Positions 25,478 through 33,551 are shown, numbered from the stretch's first letter. The stretch is DNA of 64,000 nucleotides from Bacteroidales bacterium (GCA_016290295.1 JAEETJ010000002.1:1-64000); one strand, 5' to 3'. Numbers and translations are program-made. The notes: generated by a model from the letters alone, not told the origin.

Positions 25478-25508
25478 TTGTTTTGTAATCTTTTTTTTCT
25501 TATTTTTG
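25478..25508 (+). promoter_or_regulatory. Rightward early promoter (-33 TTG, -7 TAttTTTG)
   Basis: TTG at 25478-25480 and TATTTTTG at 25501-25508, 20 bases apart. It points at the first early gene (25594) and lies upstream of the leftward promoter's start region, so the two transcripts would overlap. Confidence 0.65.
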
Positions 25509-25537
25509 TAATCGAAAAACAAACCAATAAACAATTG

Positions 25538-25545
25538 CAAATATA
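25538..25545 (-). promoter_or_regulatory. Leftward repressor promoter -7 box (TAtaTTTG)
   Basis: Reading leftward TATATTTGC, 94 bases upstream of the repressor-like ATG at 25444. It faces the rightward promoter at 25501-25508. Confidence 0.6.
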
Positions 25546-25593
25546 ACAAAAGAAACAACACGAAACGTCAAAACAACCAAAAAAAAGAAGACT

Positions 25594-25842
25594 ATGGAAA
25601 GCAAGAAAAATAACAGAATCAGGGTCACCGCCATGACATGGAATGAGTTGAAACTGAATAGCCCAATGTGGTACGAGGCCGCCACAATGTTCAACAAGTG
25701 GCTGAGACGTCATGGGGTTAATATTGACGATTTCTCACGGAAATTCAACGGACAGCCTTACATGAAAGGCTATGACATGATGATGAGACGCACTGGAGGT
25801 GTGTTCAGCTGCAGGGAATGGTACAATATGATTGTCGCATAA
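25594..25842 (+). CDS. Small phage protein, first early gene
   Basis: 82 residues, basic, with aromatic residues (MTWNELKLN, MWYEAATMFNKWLRRHG). No family recognised; its place as the first rightward gene, opposite the repressor, is where a Cro-like or anti-repressor protein is often found, but no clear HTH is visible. Confidence 0.7.
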   Translation: MESKKNNRIRVTAMTWNELKLNSPMWYEAATMFNKWLRRHGVNIDDFSRKFNGQPYMKGYDMMMRRTGGVFSCREWYNMIVA

Positions 25843-25872
25843 GAATATATATAACCATTAAATACAGAAACA

Positions 25873-26199
25873 ATGGAAACTTTGACAAGAAAAGAATTCA
25901 ACGAGCTGAAAGACAGCGTGCTTGATGCCGCTTACGGCTACGACGCCACAACGGATGCTGTTATGGAGTTCGTGACAGTAACGGGAAAGACAGTCTTCGT
26001 AACCGCTACGGTCAGAATGAGGAAGGTGGTTGAGTACACCGAGACCTACATGGGTATTGAATATTATGACGGAGGATATGACCTTGAGGGAATCCGTATC
26101 TGTGACGTTGAGGTGTTCGACAAAGACGGAGTAGAATCATACAGGCTGACGGTGGCGGAAATCCTTGAGATGGAGAACCACGTAAAAAGAATGTTGTAA
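25873..26199 (+). CDS. Small phage protein, unknown
   Basis: 108 residues, acidic, mostly beta-strand pattern (VMEFVTVTGKTVFVTATVRMRKVV). No Cys, no membrane segment, no family recognised. The start has an A-rich leader and lies 30 bases after the previous gene. Confidence 0.75.
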   Translation: METLTRKEFNELKDSVLDAAYGYDATTDAVMEFVTVTGKTVFVTATVRMRKVVEYTETYMGIEYYDGGYDLEGIRICDVEVFDKDGVESYRLTVAEILEMENHVKRML

Positions 26200-26235
26200 A
26201 AAAAAAACAATTATCAACCAATAAAACATAAAGCT

Positions 26236-26514
26236 ATGGTAACAGTAAACATGAATCTTGAATGGCATCCCGTCAGTGAAAAACCCGAATCAGGAAAAGC
26301 AATTATGGTAATCGTTCAGTCCTCCAAGGACTATTTTTGGTACGCAACGACATCGTGGACTGGTCCCGATTACGGAGGAGCTCCAATTACCGCATGGGCG
26401 TACATACCAAACGCTGGAAAGTTGATGGCTGACATCAATACAGCGTGCGATAATAAGCACTTCAACAGCGATTTCGTACATTTCCTGCATGACAACGCAT
26501 TAAATGGAATATAG
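26236..26514 (+). CDS. DUF551-like small phage protein
   Basis: 92 residues. LEWHPVSEKPESGKAIMVIVQ resembles the start of DUF551 proteins (W-x-x-V-x-x-x-L/K-P), and TAWAYIP the usual W-x-P ending. Such proteins are common in phages; their role is unknown. Leader AAAGCTATGG. Confidence 0.65.
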   Translation: MVTVNMNLEWHPVSEKPESGKAIMVIVQSSKDYFWYATTSWTGPDYGGAPITAWAYIPNAGKLMADINTACDNKHFNSDFVHFLHDNALNGI

Positions 26515-26658
26515 TTATCTGGACTGCCTGTTGCGTAAATCCTCCTGCAAATTAATCAAAATGTTATTCATGAATTTTTGGGGGCAGGAGGTGGCAAAAC
26601 TGTTATGCTTCAGTAAAAAGCAGCGTTCTTTACTATACAGTCAAAGGAATCTTGACAA

Positions 26659-26677
26659 GCCACCTGTCGCAGGTGGC
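26659..26677. other. Stable hairpin just before the tRNA-like element
   Basis: GCCACCTG-TCG-CAGGTGGC, a perfect 8-bp stem with a 3-base loop and no T run. It is six bases from the tRNA-like RNA and may be a processing signal or part of the same transcript. Confidence 0.6.
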
Positions 26678-26682
26678 AAAAC

Positions 26683-26786
26683 GGAAGAGATAGCGTTCTA
26701 ATGGGATAGAAACGGTGAACGTATAACATCACATGTGTAAAATACGGAGCATCGGGCATTAGAGGGTTCGAGTCCCTCCTCTTCCG
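26683..26786 (+). ncRNA. tRNA-like RNA with normal acceptor and T arms but aberrant middle
   Basis: 104 nt. Acceptor GGAAGAG (26683-26689) pairs perfectly with CTCTTCC (26779-26785), discriminator G. The T arm GAGGG-TTCGAGT-CCCTC (26762-26778) is perfect and abuts the acceptor as in a tRNA. A D-like arm TTCT-AATGGGAT-AGAA (26696-26711) has a GG in the loop. The centre holds a CGTAT/ATACG stem (26720-26724 with 26742-26746) and no 7-base anticodon loop after a U. It lies in a 308-base gap between phage genes. It is either a decayed phage tRNA, a tRNA with an insertion, or a tRNA mimic. Confidence 0.6.
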
Positions 26787-26822
26787 CTGCAGTTAACAAC
26801 ATTACAAACAAAAACAAAAGCT

Positions 26823-26993
26823 ATGACAACAGTTTATTATCCAAGAATCCAGAGCATCAACTTCTACGACGTGAACGGCACTGTGTGTGGAGGTATGACA
26901 GGAAGCGTTGCGAAACGCAAGTTCAGTAACATGGTGAAGAACGGCACAATTCCGAGAATCAGTCTTCGTGGTAAAGTCAAGGTGCAGTTGTAA
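26823..26993 (+). CDS. Very small phage protein, unknown
   Basis: 56 residues (MTTVYYPRIQSINFYDVNG start), basic C-terminus RGKVKVQL. It has the leader AAAAGCTATGA shared with neighbouring genes, a stop followed by the next gene at 18 bases, and codon use like its neighbours. No family recognised. Confidence 0.65.
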   Translation: MTTVYYPRIQSINFYDVNGTVCGGMTGSVAKRKFSNMVKNGTIPRISLRGKVKVQL

Positions 26994-27011
26994 AACGTAA
27001 AAAAAAAAGTT

Positions 27012-27656
27012 ATGGAAACAGCAATTCAGACAAAGGAACAGCAGGAAGGACTCAAGACTGGCGTATTCCAGACATTGAGTTCCATCAACTGCAACGATTT
27101 CACGGAAAAAAAAGAAAAGTTGACTTACCTGAGCTGGGCATCGGCATGGGAGATTGTTAGCAAACTTTACGCCGACATCAGATACGAAGTGACACATTGG
27201 GATGGCAAGCCGTTTCTGTATGACGAGACGCTCGGCTACATGGTCGAGACAAGTATCTCTATTGAGGGCGAGACAAAGATGATGTGGCTCCCGGTGATGG
27301 ACAACAGCAACCGTGCACAGAAGTCACACGATTATGAGGTGGAAGTGAAGTATGGCGAAAAGGTTGTTACAAAGAAAGTTAAGGCCGCTACGATGTTTGA
27401 CATCAACACGGCCATCATGCGTTGTCTTACAAAAAACCTGGCTATGTTCGGTCTTGGCTTATACATCTACCGTGGCGAGGACCTGCCCCAGTCGGAAATA
27501 GACGAGAATACGAGCATGCTCAACGATGCAATCTCAAAAGTTGGCGAGTGCAAGGATATGGAGGAGTTGAAGTCGGTGTATATGAGTTATCCGAAACTTG
27601 CTGACGACAGACGGTTTAGGGCAGCAATCAACGCAAAGGCAAAGGATTTTGAGTAA
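27012..27656 (+). CDS. DUF1071 (Sak-like) single-strand annealing protein
   Basis: 214 residues. Matches the DUF1071 group of phage recombinases, which anneal complementary single strands. The typical start LTYLSWASAWEIVSKLYADIRYEV, VETSISIEGETKMMWLPVMDNSNRA and the block AATMFDINTAIMRCLTKNLAMFGLGLYIYRGEDLP are all present (about residues 37-160). The C-terminal 50 residues are helical. It is followed by a NinB-like protein, a PD-(D/E)XK nuclease and SSB, forming a complete phage recombination module. Leader AAAAAAGTTATGG. Confidence 0.88.
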   Translation: METAIQTKEQQEGLKTGVFQTLSSINCNDFTEKKEKLTYLSWASAWEIVSKLYADIRYEVTHWDGKPFLYDETLGYMVETSISIEGETKMMWLPVMDNSNRAQKSHDYEVEVKYGEKVVTKKVKAATMFDINTAIMRCLTKNLAMFGLGLYIYRGEDLPQSEIDENTSMLNDAISKVGECKDMEELKSVYMSYPKLADDRRFRAAINAKAKDFE

Positions 27657-27679
27657 ACAACAGGTAAAAAAAATCGACA

Positions 27680-28123
27680 ATGGAGATAGTTGCAAACGGA
27701 CGTATAAACAGCGAGGGACGGTTGGTAATCTCACCCGATGAGAGGGCTGAGTTCCTCGCTGAAATCTCCAGAAAGCGTAACAAGGGCTGCAGGGTTAAGG
27801 TAGTGGTTGACGGGAAGAAGAGGAGTCTTGAGCAGAACGGATACTACTATGGAGTGGTGGTCGGAATCCTGAAAAACTGCATACAGGACGAGTGGGGTGA
27901 GAGGATGACGAAGGAGGACGTTCACGAGATACTGAAAACACAGTGCAACTGGCAGGAGCATTTCTCAAAGCATACTGGCGAGAGCATCAAGGTGGCGCAA
28001 TCCACAGCTACACTCACAACGGTTGAGTTTGAGGAATATCTGGAAAGGTGCAGGAGGTTCGCCCTGGAGTTCTTCGGTGTTACTATCCCACTACCCAACG
28101 AGCAGATTGAAATTGAGTTATAA
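27680..28123 (+). CDS. NinB-like recombination accessory protein
   Basis: 147 residues. KKRSLEQNGYYYGVVVGIL (about residues 47-66) is the R-S-x-x-Q-N-x-Y/F pattern of NinB and related phage proteins; a C-terminal LERCRRFALEFFGVTIPLPN block also fits. NinB of lambda binds single-stranded DNA and can replace RecFOR functions. The assignment rests on the motif and the place between annealing protein and exonuclease. Confidence 0.7.
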   Translation: MEIVANGRINSEGRLVISPDERAEFLAEISRKRNKGCRVKVVVDGKKRSLEQNGYYYGVVVGILKNCIQDEWGERMTKEDVHEILKTQCNWQEHFSKHTGESIKVAQSTATLTTVEFEEYLERCRRFALEFFGVTIPLPNEQIEIEL

Positions 28124-28149
28124 CACATAAAAATGGAAAACAAATCATT

Positions 28150-29091
28150 ATGGTAAACAACATGGAATTTGAATTGAAGAAGTCAGGTGTGATACTTGAC
28201 GATGAGCACAGGTATTGGCTCGGAGAGAAGGAACTTTCAGGCATAACGGGAATCATCAAACGACTGGTGTTCGGTGATCCGTACGCCAATGTGCCTAAAA
28301 GGGTGCTGGCTGTGAGAGCCGATTTTGGTAAAGTCTTCCACGAGGAGATGGAGCTGTACATCAATACTGGTATAGAGGGACACAGTGACGTGTTCGGTGT
28401 ATTCAAGGAATATTACTCGGACATAGAGTTTGTGAAGTCGGAGTACATTGTTACCGACGGTGAGCGGTACGCGTCGCCAATAGACGCAATCGACAAAGAC
28501 GAGGTAATATGGGACTTCAAGACATCGACAAAGAAAGACATTCCGTACTGGGAATGGCAGATGGGTGTGTATTGTCACCTCTATAATATGCTGAACGGAA
28601 GGAGACCGAAAGGCAGCAAAGTTTTGTGGATAAACAAGAATCTTGAGCATCAGGTTGTGGAAATCAATCCTGTCAGCGAGGTTAGGGTCAAGGCTCTGCT
28701 GGAGGCTGCCGCATTGGGTATGCAATTCGTTGACCCGCAGCCTGCTGCAATGGCGTTAGTGAATGATGGAACGGGAAACGCAAATATCGGCATTCTGAGT
28801 GATGAGAGGCTTCAGACAATCTACGACATCGAGAAAATGATTATCAGGCTTGACAACGAAAAAAAAGAGGCTGAACAGCGGAAACAGGAGCTTTGTGCTG
28901 GGCTTGTAGGAATTTTCAAGGATAAAGGTGTCAAGAGCCTCAATACCGACAAGCTGGTGATAACGTACAAGGAAGGATATAAGAGAAAGTCTTTCGACAG
29001 CAAGACATTTGCATCCGAGCACCCAGAGATGTACATACAGTATCAGAAGGAATCGAGCGTAAAGGAATCAATAACAATCAAAATAAAATAA
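28150..29091 (+). CDS. PD-(D/E)XK exonuclease of the phage recombination module
   Basis: 313 residues. RecB/lambda-exonuclease-like fold: GKVFHEEME (about residue 58-66) helix, ASPIDAI with the first Asp, VIWDFKTSTK (about 118-127) with the D-x-K pair, and the following WEWQMGVYCHLY helix with Gln. The C-terminal part (about 215-313) is Lys/Glu-rich. It would resect DNA ends to make single strands for the DUF1071 protein encoded just upstream. An alternative start is MEFELKK at 28162. Order and spacing indicate co-transcription. Confidence 0.88.
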   Translation: MVNNMEFELKKSGVILDDEHRYWLGEKELSGITGIIKRLVFGDPYANVPKRVLAVRADFGKVFHEEMELYINTGIEGHSDVFGVFKEYYSDIEFVKSEYIVTDGERYASPIDAIDKDEVIWDFKTSTKKDIPYWEWQMGVYCHLYNMLNGRRPKGSKVLWINKNLEHQVVEINPVSEVRVKALLEAAALGMQFVDPQPAAMALVNDGTGNANIGILSDERLQTIYDIEKMIIRLDNEKKEAEQRKQELCAGLVGIFKDKGVKSLNTDKLVITYKEGYKRKSFDSKTFASEHPEMYIQYQKESSVKESITIKIK

Positions 29092-29109
29092 ACCATTAAA
29101 AAAAGAGAA

Positions 29110-29526
29110 ATGAACAAGGTGATTTTAATCGGAAGAGCCGGCAAGGATGCTGAGCTGGCGGATGTGAACGGAAAGAAAAAGGCCTCATTCACTGTGGCCA
29201 CGTCAGAGTACTGGAAAAAGGACGGTGAGCGTAAGGAGCTGACCACATGGCACAATGTCGAGTGCTGGGGTCCGCTTGCGATTATTTGCGGACAGTATGT
29301 CAAGAAAGGAACGACCGTCAGTGTCGAGGGTAAAATAAGGAACGAGCAATGGGAGAAGGACGGTGTTGTAAACAGGAGGACATACATCCTTGCGGAGAAC
29401 GTTGACCTGCTCTCAAGCTCAAGGAAAGGCGAAAGTGCTGGCGAGAAGGATGGTGATGATGCCATGACAAAAAGCACAACCGTTGTGCCGCAGGAGCAGG
29501 AAGACAATGACGATCTGCCGTTCTAA
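29110..29526 (+). CDS. ssb: Single-stranded DNA-binding protein
   Basis: 138 residues. OB-fold start MNKVILIGRAGKDAEL, then FTVATSEYWKKDGERKE, TTWHNVECWGPLA and TTVSVEGKIRNEQW, followed by a flexible acidic tail ending DNDDLPF, the tip that docks partner proteins. Probably serves phage replication and the recombination module directly upstream. Confidence 0.95.
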   Translation: MNKVILIGRAGKDAELADVNGKKKASFTVATSEYWKKDGERKELTTWHNVECWGPLAIICGQYVKKGTTVSVEGKIRNEQWEKDGVVNRRTYILAENVDLLSSSRKGESAGEKDGDDAMTKSTTVVPQEQEDNDDLPF

Positions 29527-29546
29527 ACGTCATAAACAATAGTGAG

Positions 29547-29786
29547 ATGAGATACAAGTATGGAAAATACAATATTGTTGAGGTGGAGACGGATGAGTCC
29601 GTGTGTGACGGTTGCTGTTTCGAGAGAAGCGTTTTCGGCAGGGATTGCGGCAATGTGTCGAGGCCTGAGTGCCACCACCTCGGACGCAAGGACGGTATGA
29701 GCGTGATATTCTCGCTTGCTGGCAGGGAACCGGTGAAAAGAAGTAAAAACAAAAAAAACAGTAAAGATGACAACATTAAGGACTGA
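29547..29786 (+). CDS. Small Cys-rich phage protein
   Basis: 79 residues with DESVCDGCCFERS, RDCG, PECHH: enough Cys/His for one or two zinc sites. The last 25 residues are Lys/Asn-rich. The 3' end overlaps the next gene by 20 bases. Function unknown. Confidence 0.75.
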   Translation: MRYKYGKYNIVEVETDESVCDGCCFERSVFGRDCGNVSRPECHHLGRKDGMSVIFSLAGREPVKRSKNKKNSKDDNIKD

Positions 29787-29979
29787 TTACAAGAAAAGGA
29801 AGATTGAGCGTGAGGACGCTGTTTACGCCTACTTCCAAAAACTGTCGGCCAATGAGGCGAGCGACAGGGTGGCGATAATTGAGAACGTGATGAAAAAGTT
29901 CGGCATCTACTCACGCAGCACAGTGTACGCCATCGTGCACAGGGTAGAGAAACGCATGAAGCAGGAAGCCGGGAAATAA
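29767..29979 (+). CDS. Small HTH-like phage protein
   Basis: 70 residues; IENVMKKFGIYSRSTVYAIVHRVEKRM reads as a homeodomain-type helix-turn-helix, with SRSTVYAIVHRV as recognition helix. Probably binds DNA. The start overlaps the preceding gene's end, indicating translational coupling. Confidence 0.72.
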   Translation: MTTLRTDYKKRKIEREDAVYAYFQKLSANEASDRVAIIENVMKKFGIYSRSTVYAIVHRVEKRMKQEAGK

Positions 29980-29994
29980 CGGACGGAGGTGTTT

Positions 29995-30789
29995 ATGCCA
30001 AAGGAGAGTTTTATAATATACTCATCATTCTACAAACCGATTTCCATTTTGTCGGACAAACAGCTGGGTAGGCTGTTCCGCGCGATATTCCAGTACAACC
30101 TCGGCGAGGCTGTCGATGTGGATGACGATATCAGGATGGCGTTTGAGTTCTTCAAGAACCAGTTCATAATTGACGAGCGCAAATACCAGTCTAAAATCGA
30201 AAGAGACATCGAGAACGGGCGTAGGGGTGGTAATCCGAATTTCAAGAAAGGTACACCGAACCCGTACTATTGTAAAGGCAAAAAGGGAAAAGGAAGTGGG
30301 GATGGTGACATAACCCAAGATAACCCACCCTTATCCGATATAACCCAAGATAACCCACCCTTATCCGATATAACCCAAGATAACCTTATAAATGATAATG
30401 ATAATGATAATGATAATGATAATGAAAATGCTACTGATAATGTCAATGATAATGTAAATGAAAATGCTGATAAGAAAGAAAAAAACAATGCAAAAAAGAA
30501 AGATTTCGACTTCCGTAAGGCTATGCTTGACACATTGTGTCTTGTTCCACAGCATCTTGACGACTGGATGCTTGTTCGCAAGCGAAAAGGCGGCGTGAAC
30601 TCCGAGACGGCTTTTCATGGCATTGTACGAAAAATCAGGGCTGCGGCAAAACACGGGCTGGAGGACGACGAGTGTGTGAGGATTGCGGCAGAGAGGGGAT
30701 GGATAGGCTTTGACATAACATGGCTGAAGCAGGATGAGATAGACTCCATCATAGCCGACAGGGAGGACGTTTACATGAAAAACATTTGA
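29995..30789 (+). CDS. DUF6291-like phage replication protein with repeat linker
   Basis: 264 residues from the ATG at 29995, five bases after a full Shine-Dalgarno GGAGGT, rare in this window; a GTG two codons earlier overlaps the SD and is less likely. N-terminal domain (1-100): ESFIIYSSFYKPISILSDKQLGRLFRAIFQYN, seen in Bacteroidota phage proteins beside replication genes (DUF6291). The middle is low complexity: DITQDNPPLS repeated twice and a third time in part, then N-D repeats. The C-terminal 90 residues form a compact helical domain. A helicase-loader or replication initiation role is inferred from the place before the primase-helicase. Confidence 0.7.
   Translation: MPKESFIIYSSFYKPISILSDKQLGRLFRAIFQYNLGEAVDVDDDIRMAFEFFKNQFIIDERKYQSKIERDIENGRRGGNPNFKKGTPNPYYCKGKKGKGSGDGDITQDNPPLSDITQDNPPLSDITQDNLINDNDNDNDNDNENATDNVNDNVNENADKKEKNNAKKKDFDFRKAMLDTLCLVPQHLDDWMLVRKRKGGVNSETAFHGIVRKIRAAAKHGLEDDECVRIAAERGWIGFDITWLKQDEIDSIIADREDVYMKNI
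30307..30385 (+). repeat. 30-bp tandem repeat inside the DUF6291-like gene
   Basis: Two full units and a partial third of GATATAACCCAAGATAACCC with CACCCTTATCC, encoding DITQDNPPLS. Followed by GATAAT hexamer repeats (30391-30425). All units keep the frame. Confidence 0.85.
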
Positions 30790-30803
30790 CTATGCGGAAC
30801 CTG

Positions 30804-30823
30804 ACGCATGAAACAGCATGCGT
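30804..30823. other. Short inverted repeat before the primase-helicase gene
   Basis: ACGCATG-AAACAG-CATGCGT in the 105-base gap 30790-30894. Could be an RNA hairpin or a protein site; the gap holds no other gene. Confidence 0.4.
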
Positions 30824-30894
30824 ACACATAATTACCCACCTATAGTGAAAAACATGCACACAGGTTGTAAAAAGGCTCAAAAAAGTATGAAAAA

Positions 30895-32952
30895 ATGAAT
30901 GATGAAACTGTAAGGAGATGGTACGCCATATTTAAGGGCGGTAATGAGCTTGTGGAGGTCAGGGCCATAAAGGGCAGGAATATCTACAGCGGTTACTTCA
31001 CCGATGTTGACACCATGATTAGTGAGATTGTCAAGTATGACAAGGTCTGCAACATGTATTTTACTGTCAACAGGATAAAAAAGGCATGCTATTCCAGGGA
31101 ACAGAGGGATAGGATGCTGGCATCATCTGTTACGACGAGTGACAATGACATAGAGAGGAGGATATGGTGTCTTATCGATGTGGACGTGAGGAAACCTGCC
31201 GACACTAACTCAACGGATGCGGAAAAGGCGGAGTCGCTGAAAGTGACGAGACGTGTGTACACGTATCTCCGTGACGAGGGCTTCGAGGATCCTGTCGTTT
31301 GCGACAGTGCCAATGGTTACCATCTGATGTACCGTATGGACGAGGCCAACAGCGATGATGTAAAAGCTGTCATGAGCTCTTTTCTGCAGGTGCTTGACAT
31401 GTACTTCTCCAATGAAGTTGTGGAGATTGATAAGGCGACTTTCAATGCTGCGAGGGTGTGCAAGCTGTATGGAACGTCAAGCAGGAAGGGCATGAGCACA
31501 GAAGACAGGCCTCAGCGGGAGAGCAATATACTCAATGTCCCGGATGAGATAAAGGCGACACCTCTCGCATTCTTCAGGAAAGTGGCGGACGCGTTGCCGA
31601 GGCACGATGCGTCGGACTATCGCAGCACGGGAAGTTTCAGCATTGACGACTTTATATCGAAGCACGGGATAAGGGTGAGCGGAGAGACGTTTTCCGGAGG
31701 TGTCAGAAGAATACGTCTGGAGGAGTGCCCTTTTGACAGCAACCACAAGTCTCCCGACAGCGCTTTGTTCGTGATGCCGAATGGTGCTGTTGGTTTCAAG
31801 TGTTTCCACAACTCGTGTTCCCAGTACACGTTCAAGGATTTCAGGATGAAATACGAGCCTGACGCATACAGCCGGAAGGACCTGTACGAGCATCACAGGA
31901 AAATGGACTTCTACACACCTGCGGAGAGAAAGAGGGAGGTGCAGCAGGAAACGAAGGAGAAGGGCAGGAAGCTGTTGAGGATGTCTGACATTGAGGATAT
32001 AGACTACTCGAAAATAGAGTCGATCCCGACAGGTGTCAAGGAGATAGACGAGCGTTTAAGGGGATTGCTCCTCGGAGAGGTGACAATCGTGAGCGGAATC
32101 AACGGTAGCGGCAAGTCAACATGGCTGAATATGCTTGCTTTGAACGCTGTGCAGGCGGAGAGGAAAACGGTGATATGGAGTGGAGAGCTACCTGCGAACA
32201 GGCTGAAAAGCTGGATATTCCAGGCGGCTGCGGGAAAGGGTTATCTTGATTACCGGAACGGTGTATACTCGGCAGGCAAGCGGTACATAGGGAAGATAGA
32301 GCAGTGGCTTGACCCGAGGCTGTTCATTTACAACAACGACTACGGCAACGATTACGAGCAGATAATATCAGACATCCGCACATTCAACGAGAAGGGTGAC
32401 ATCAGGCTGTTCATACTTGACAACATGATGGCGATGGACTTGTCTGCCCTGAGCGGTGACAAGTACGAGCAGCAGAAAGCGTTCATACTTGGTGTCAAGG
32501 CTTTGGCCAAGGAGACCAATTCACATGTTGTGATAGTCGCTCACCCGAGGAAGGAAACAACCCTGTTGAGAAAGGAGGGTGTGTGCGGTACGTCTGACCT
32601 GACAAATGCTGTTGACAACGTCCTTCTGATACACAGGGTGAACACGGATTTCATACGAAAGGCGGAGGAGTTTTGGAAACATGACAAGGTGGCCGTGTTG
32701 TCTGAATTTGATAATGTGATTGAAGTGGCCAAGAACAGGGATTTCGGGCATGAGTTCGTAACGGGCATGTACTTCGAGGCTGACAGCCGCAGGTTCATTA
32801 ACGACAGGGCGGAGGTTATCAGGTACAGGTGGAATGACACGGAGCAGGTTACGATGGGTTTTGACGTGGACGGTCATCCCGACAACAGAATAGAGCCAAA
32901 CAGGAATTTCGACACATACGGAGACCCTGACAAGTTCGGGCTTCCTTACTAA
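30895..32952 (+). CDS. Primase-helicase fusion (AEP-like primase plus DnaB/RecA-type helicase)
   Basis: 685 residues. N-terminal half resembles archaeo-eukaryotic type primases of mobile elements: IWCLIDVDVRKP (Asp pair, about residue 90), SANGYHLMYRMDE, and VEIDKATFNAARVCKLYGTSSRKG (about 180-205). Then a zinc-binding-like ECPFDSNH...KCFHNSC region (about 280-310). The C-terminal half is a RecA-fold helicase: Walker A SGINGSGKST (about 400), LFILDNMMAMD as Walker B, VVIVAHPRKE, and GTSDLTNAVDNVLLIHR. So one protein could both prime and unwind, driving phage replication. It follows the DUF6291-like gene; the ATG is preceded by an A-rich leader. Confidence 0.85.
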   Translation: MNDETVRRWYAIFKGGNELVEVRAIKGRNIYSGYFTDVDTMISEIVKYDKVCNMYFTVNRIKKACYSREQRDRMLASSVTTSDNDIERRIWCLIDVDVRKPADTNSTDAEKAESLKVTRRVYTYLRDEGFEDPVVCDSANGYHLMYRMDEANSDDVKAVMSSFLQVLDMYFSNEVVEIDKATFNAARVCKLYGTSSRKGMSTEDRPQRESNILNVPDEIKATPLAFFRKVADALPRHDASDYRSTGSFSIDDFISKHGIRVSGETFSGGVRRIRLEECPFDSNHKSPDSALFVMPNGAVGFKCFHNSCSQYTFKDFRMKYEPDAYSRKDLYEHHRKMDFYTPAERKREVQQETKEKGRKLLRMSDIEDIDYSKIESIPTGVKEIDERLRGLLLGEVTIVSGINGSGKSTWLNMLALNAVQAERKTVIWSGELPANRLKSWIFQAAAGKGYLDYRNGVYSAGKRYIGKIEQWLDPRLFIYNNDYGNDYEQIISDIRTFNEKGDIRLFILDNMMAMDLSALSGDKYEQQKAFILGVKALAKETNSHVVIVAHPRKETTLLRKEGVCGTSDLTNAVDNVLLIHRVNTDFIRKAEEFWKHDKVAVLSEFDNVIEVAKNRDFGHEFVTGMYFEADSRRFINDRAEVIRYRWNDTEQVTMGFDVDGHPDNRIEPNRNFDTYGDPDKFGLPY

Positions 32953-32964
32953 AAAGAAAATGAT

Positions 32965-33207
32965 ATGGGGGATGTATTGAGGACAGCGTATTACCACTGG
33001 ATGGATTTTTACACCAAGGTGTGGCATTCGATGAGGTGCGAGGTGTTGGAGGAAGGAGCGAAGACCGCCGTGATAAGGTTGCTGGAATGCTCAAGGGGAG
33101 GTGCCCTTCCCGGAACCGAGTTGAGGGTAAGGGTGAAGTCGATAACACCACCGCCAGCATCCGACGACAGTACATGCAAATGGAAGAGACACTGTTATTT
33201 TGATTAA
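32965..33207 (+). CDS. Small phage protein, unknown
   Basis: 80 residues, starts 12 bases after the primase-helicase. A beta-rich centre (KTAVIRLLECSRGGALPGTELRVRVKSI in pieces). No family recognised; order and codon use support it as real. Confidence 0.65.
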   Translation: MGDVLRTAYYHWMDFYTKVWHSMRCEVLEEGAKTAVIRLLECSRGGALPGTELRVRVKSITPPPASDDSTCKWKRHCYFD

Positions 33208-33224
33208 TCAGAAAAATTGAAGAT

Positions 33225-33551
33225 ATGGAACTTAACGAGGACATTTTAAGGGAATTGGGAGCCAACGGAGAGGTGAAGTTTGAGGTTACGCTTAAGCTGG
33301 TACGCACAGTGCCGCAGGAAAGCAGGCCGGCGAGACCGTATGACACGCATGGAAGGCTTGACGGGCTGAGGTCAATGGCCAAGCATATCGGTGTCGGCAC
33401 ATCCACGGTTGTGAAGATGATAGACAGTGGCAAGTTGCACGTGTACAACATAGGCAGGAAGCTGTATGCCTACGAGGACGAGATTATGGAGTGCGTGTCA
33501 AAGATAGACAACAGGGTGTATGCGAGAAGGTTCATGGCGAGTAACTCATGA
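33225..33551 (+). CDS. HTH (DUF3853/excisionase-like) protein
   Basis: 108 residues. GLRSMAKHIGVGTSTVVKMI followed by GKLHVYNIGRKLYAYEDEI is the HTH-17/DUF3853 pattern: a helix-turn-helix and a short wing with IGRK. Related proteins include excisionases and small phage regulators. It sits at the end of the early block, not next to the integrase, so a regulatory role is as likely as excision. Leader AGATATGG. Confidence 0.72.
   Translation: MELNEDILRELGANGEVKFEVTLKLVRTVPQESRPARPYDTHGRLDGLRSMAKHIGVGTSTVVKMIDSGKLHVYNIGRKLYAYEDEIMECVSKIDNRVYARRFMASNS

Noticed and set aside
26504-26701. 65-codon frame before the tRNA-like RNA
   Set aside because: It starts inside the preceding gene, ends inside the tRNA-like element, and its residue pattern is not protein-like compared with neighbours.
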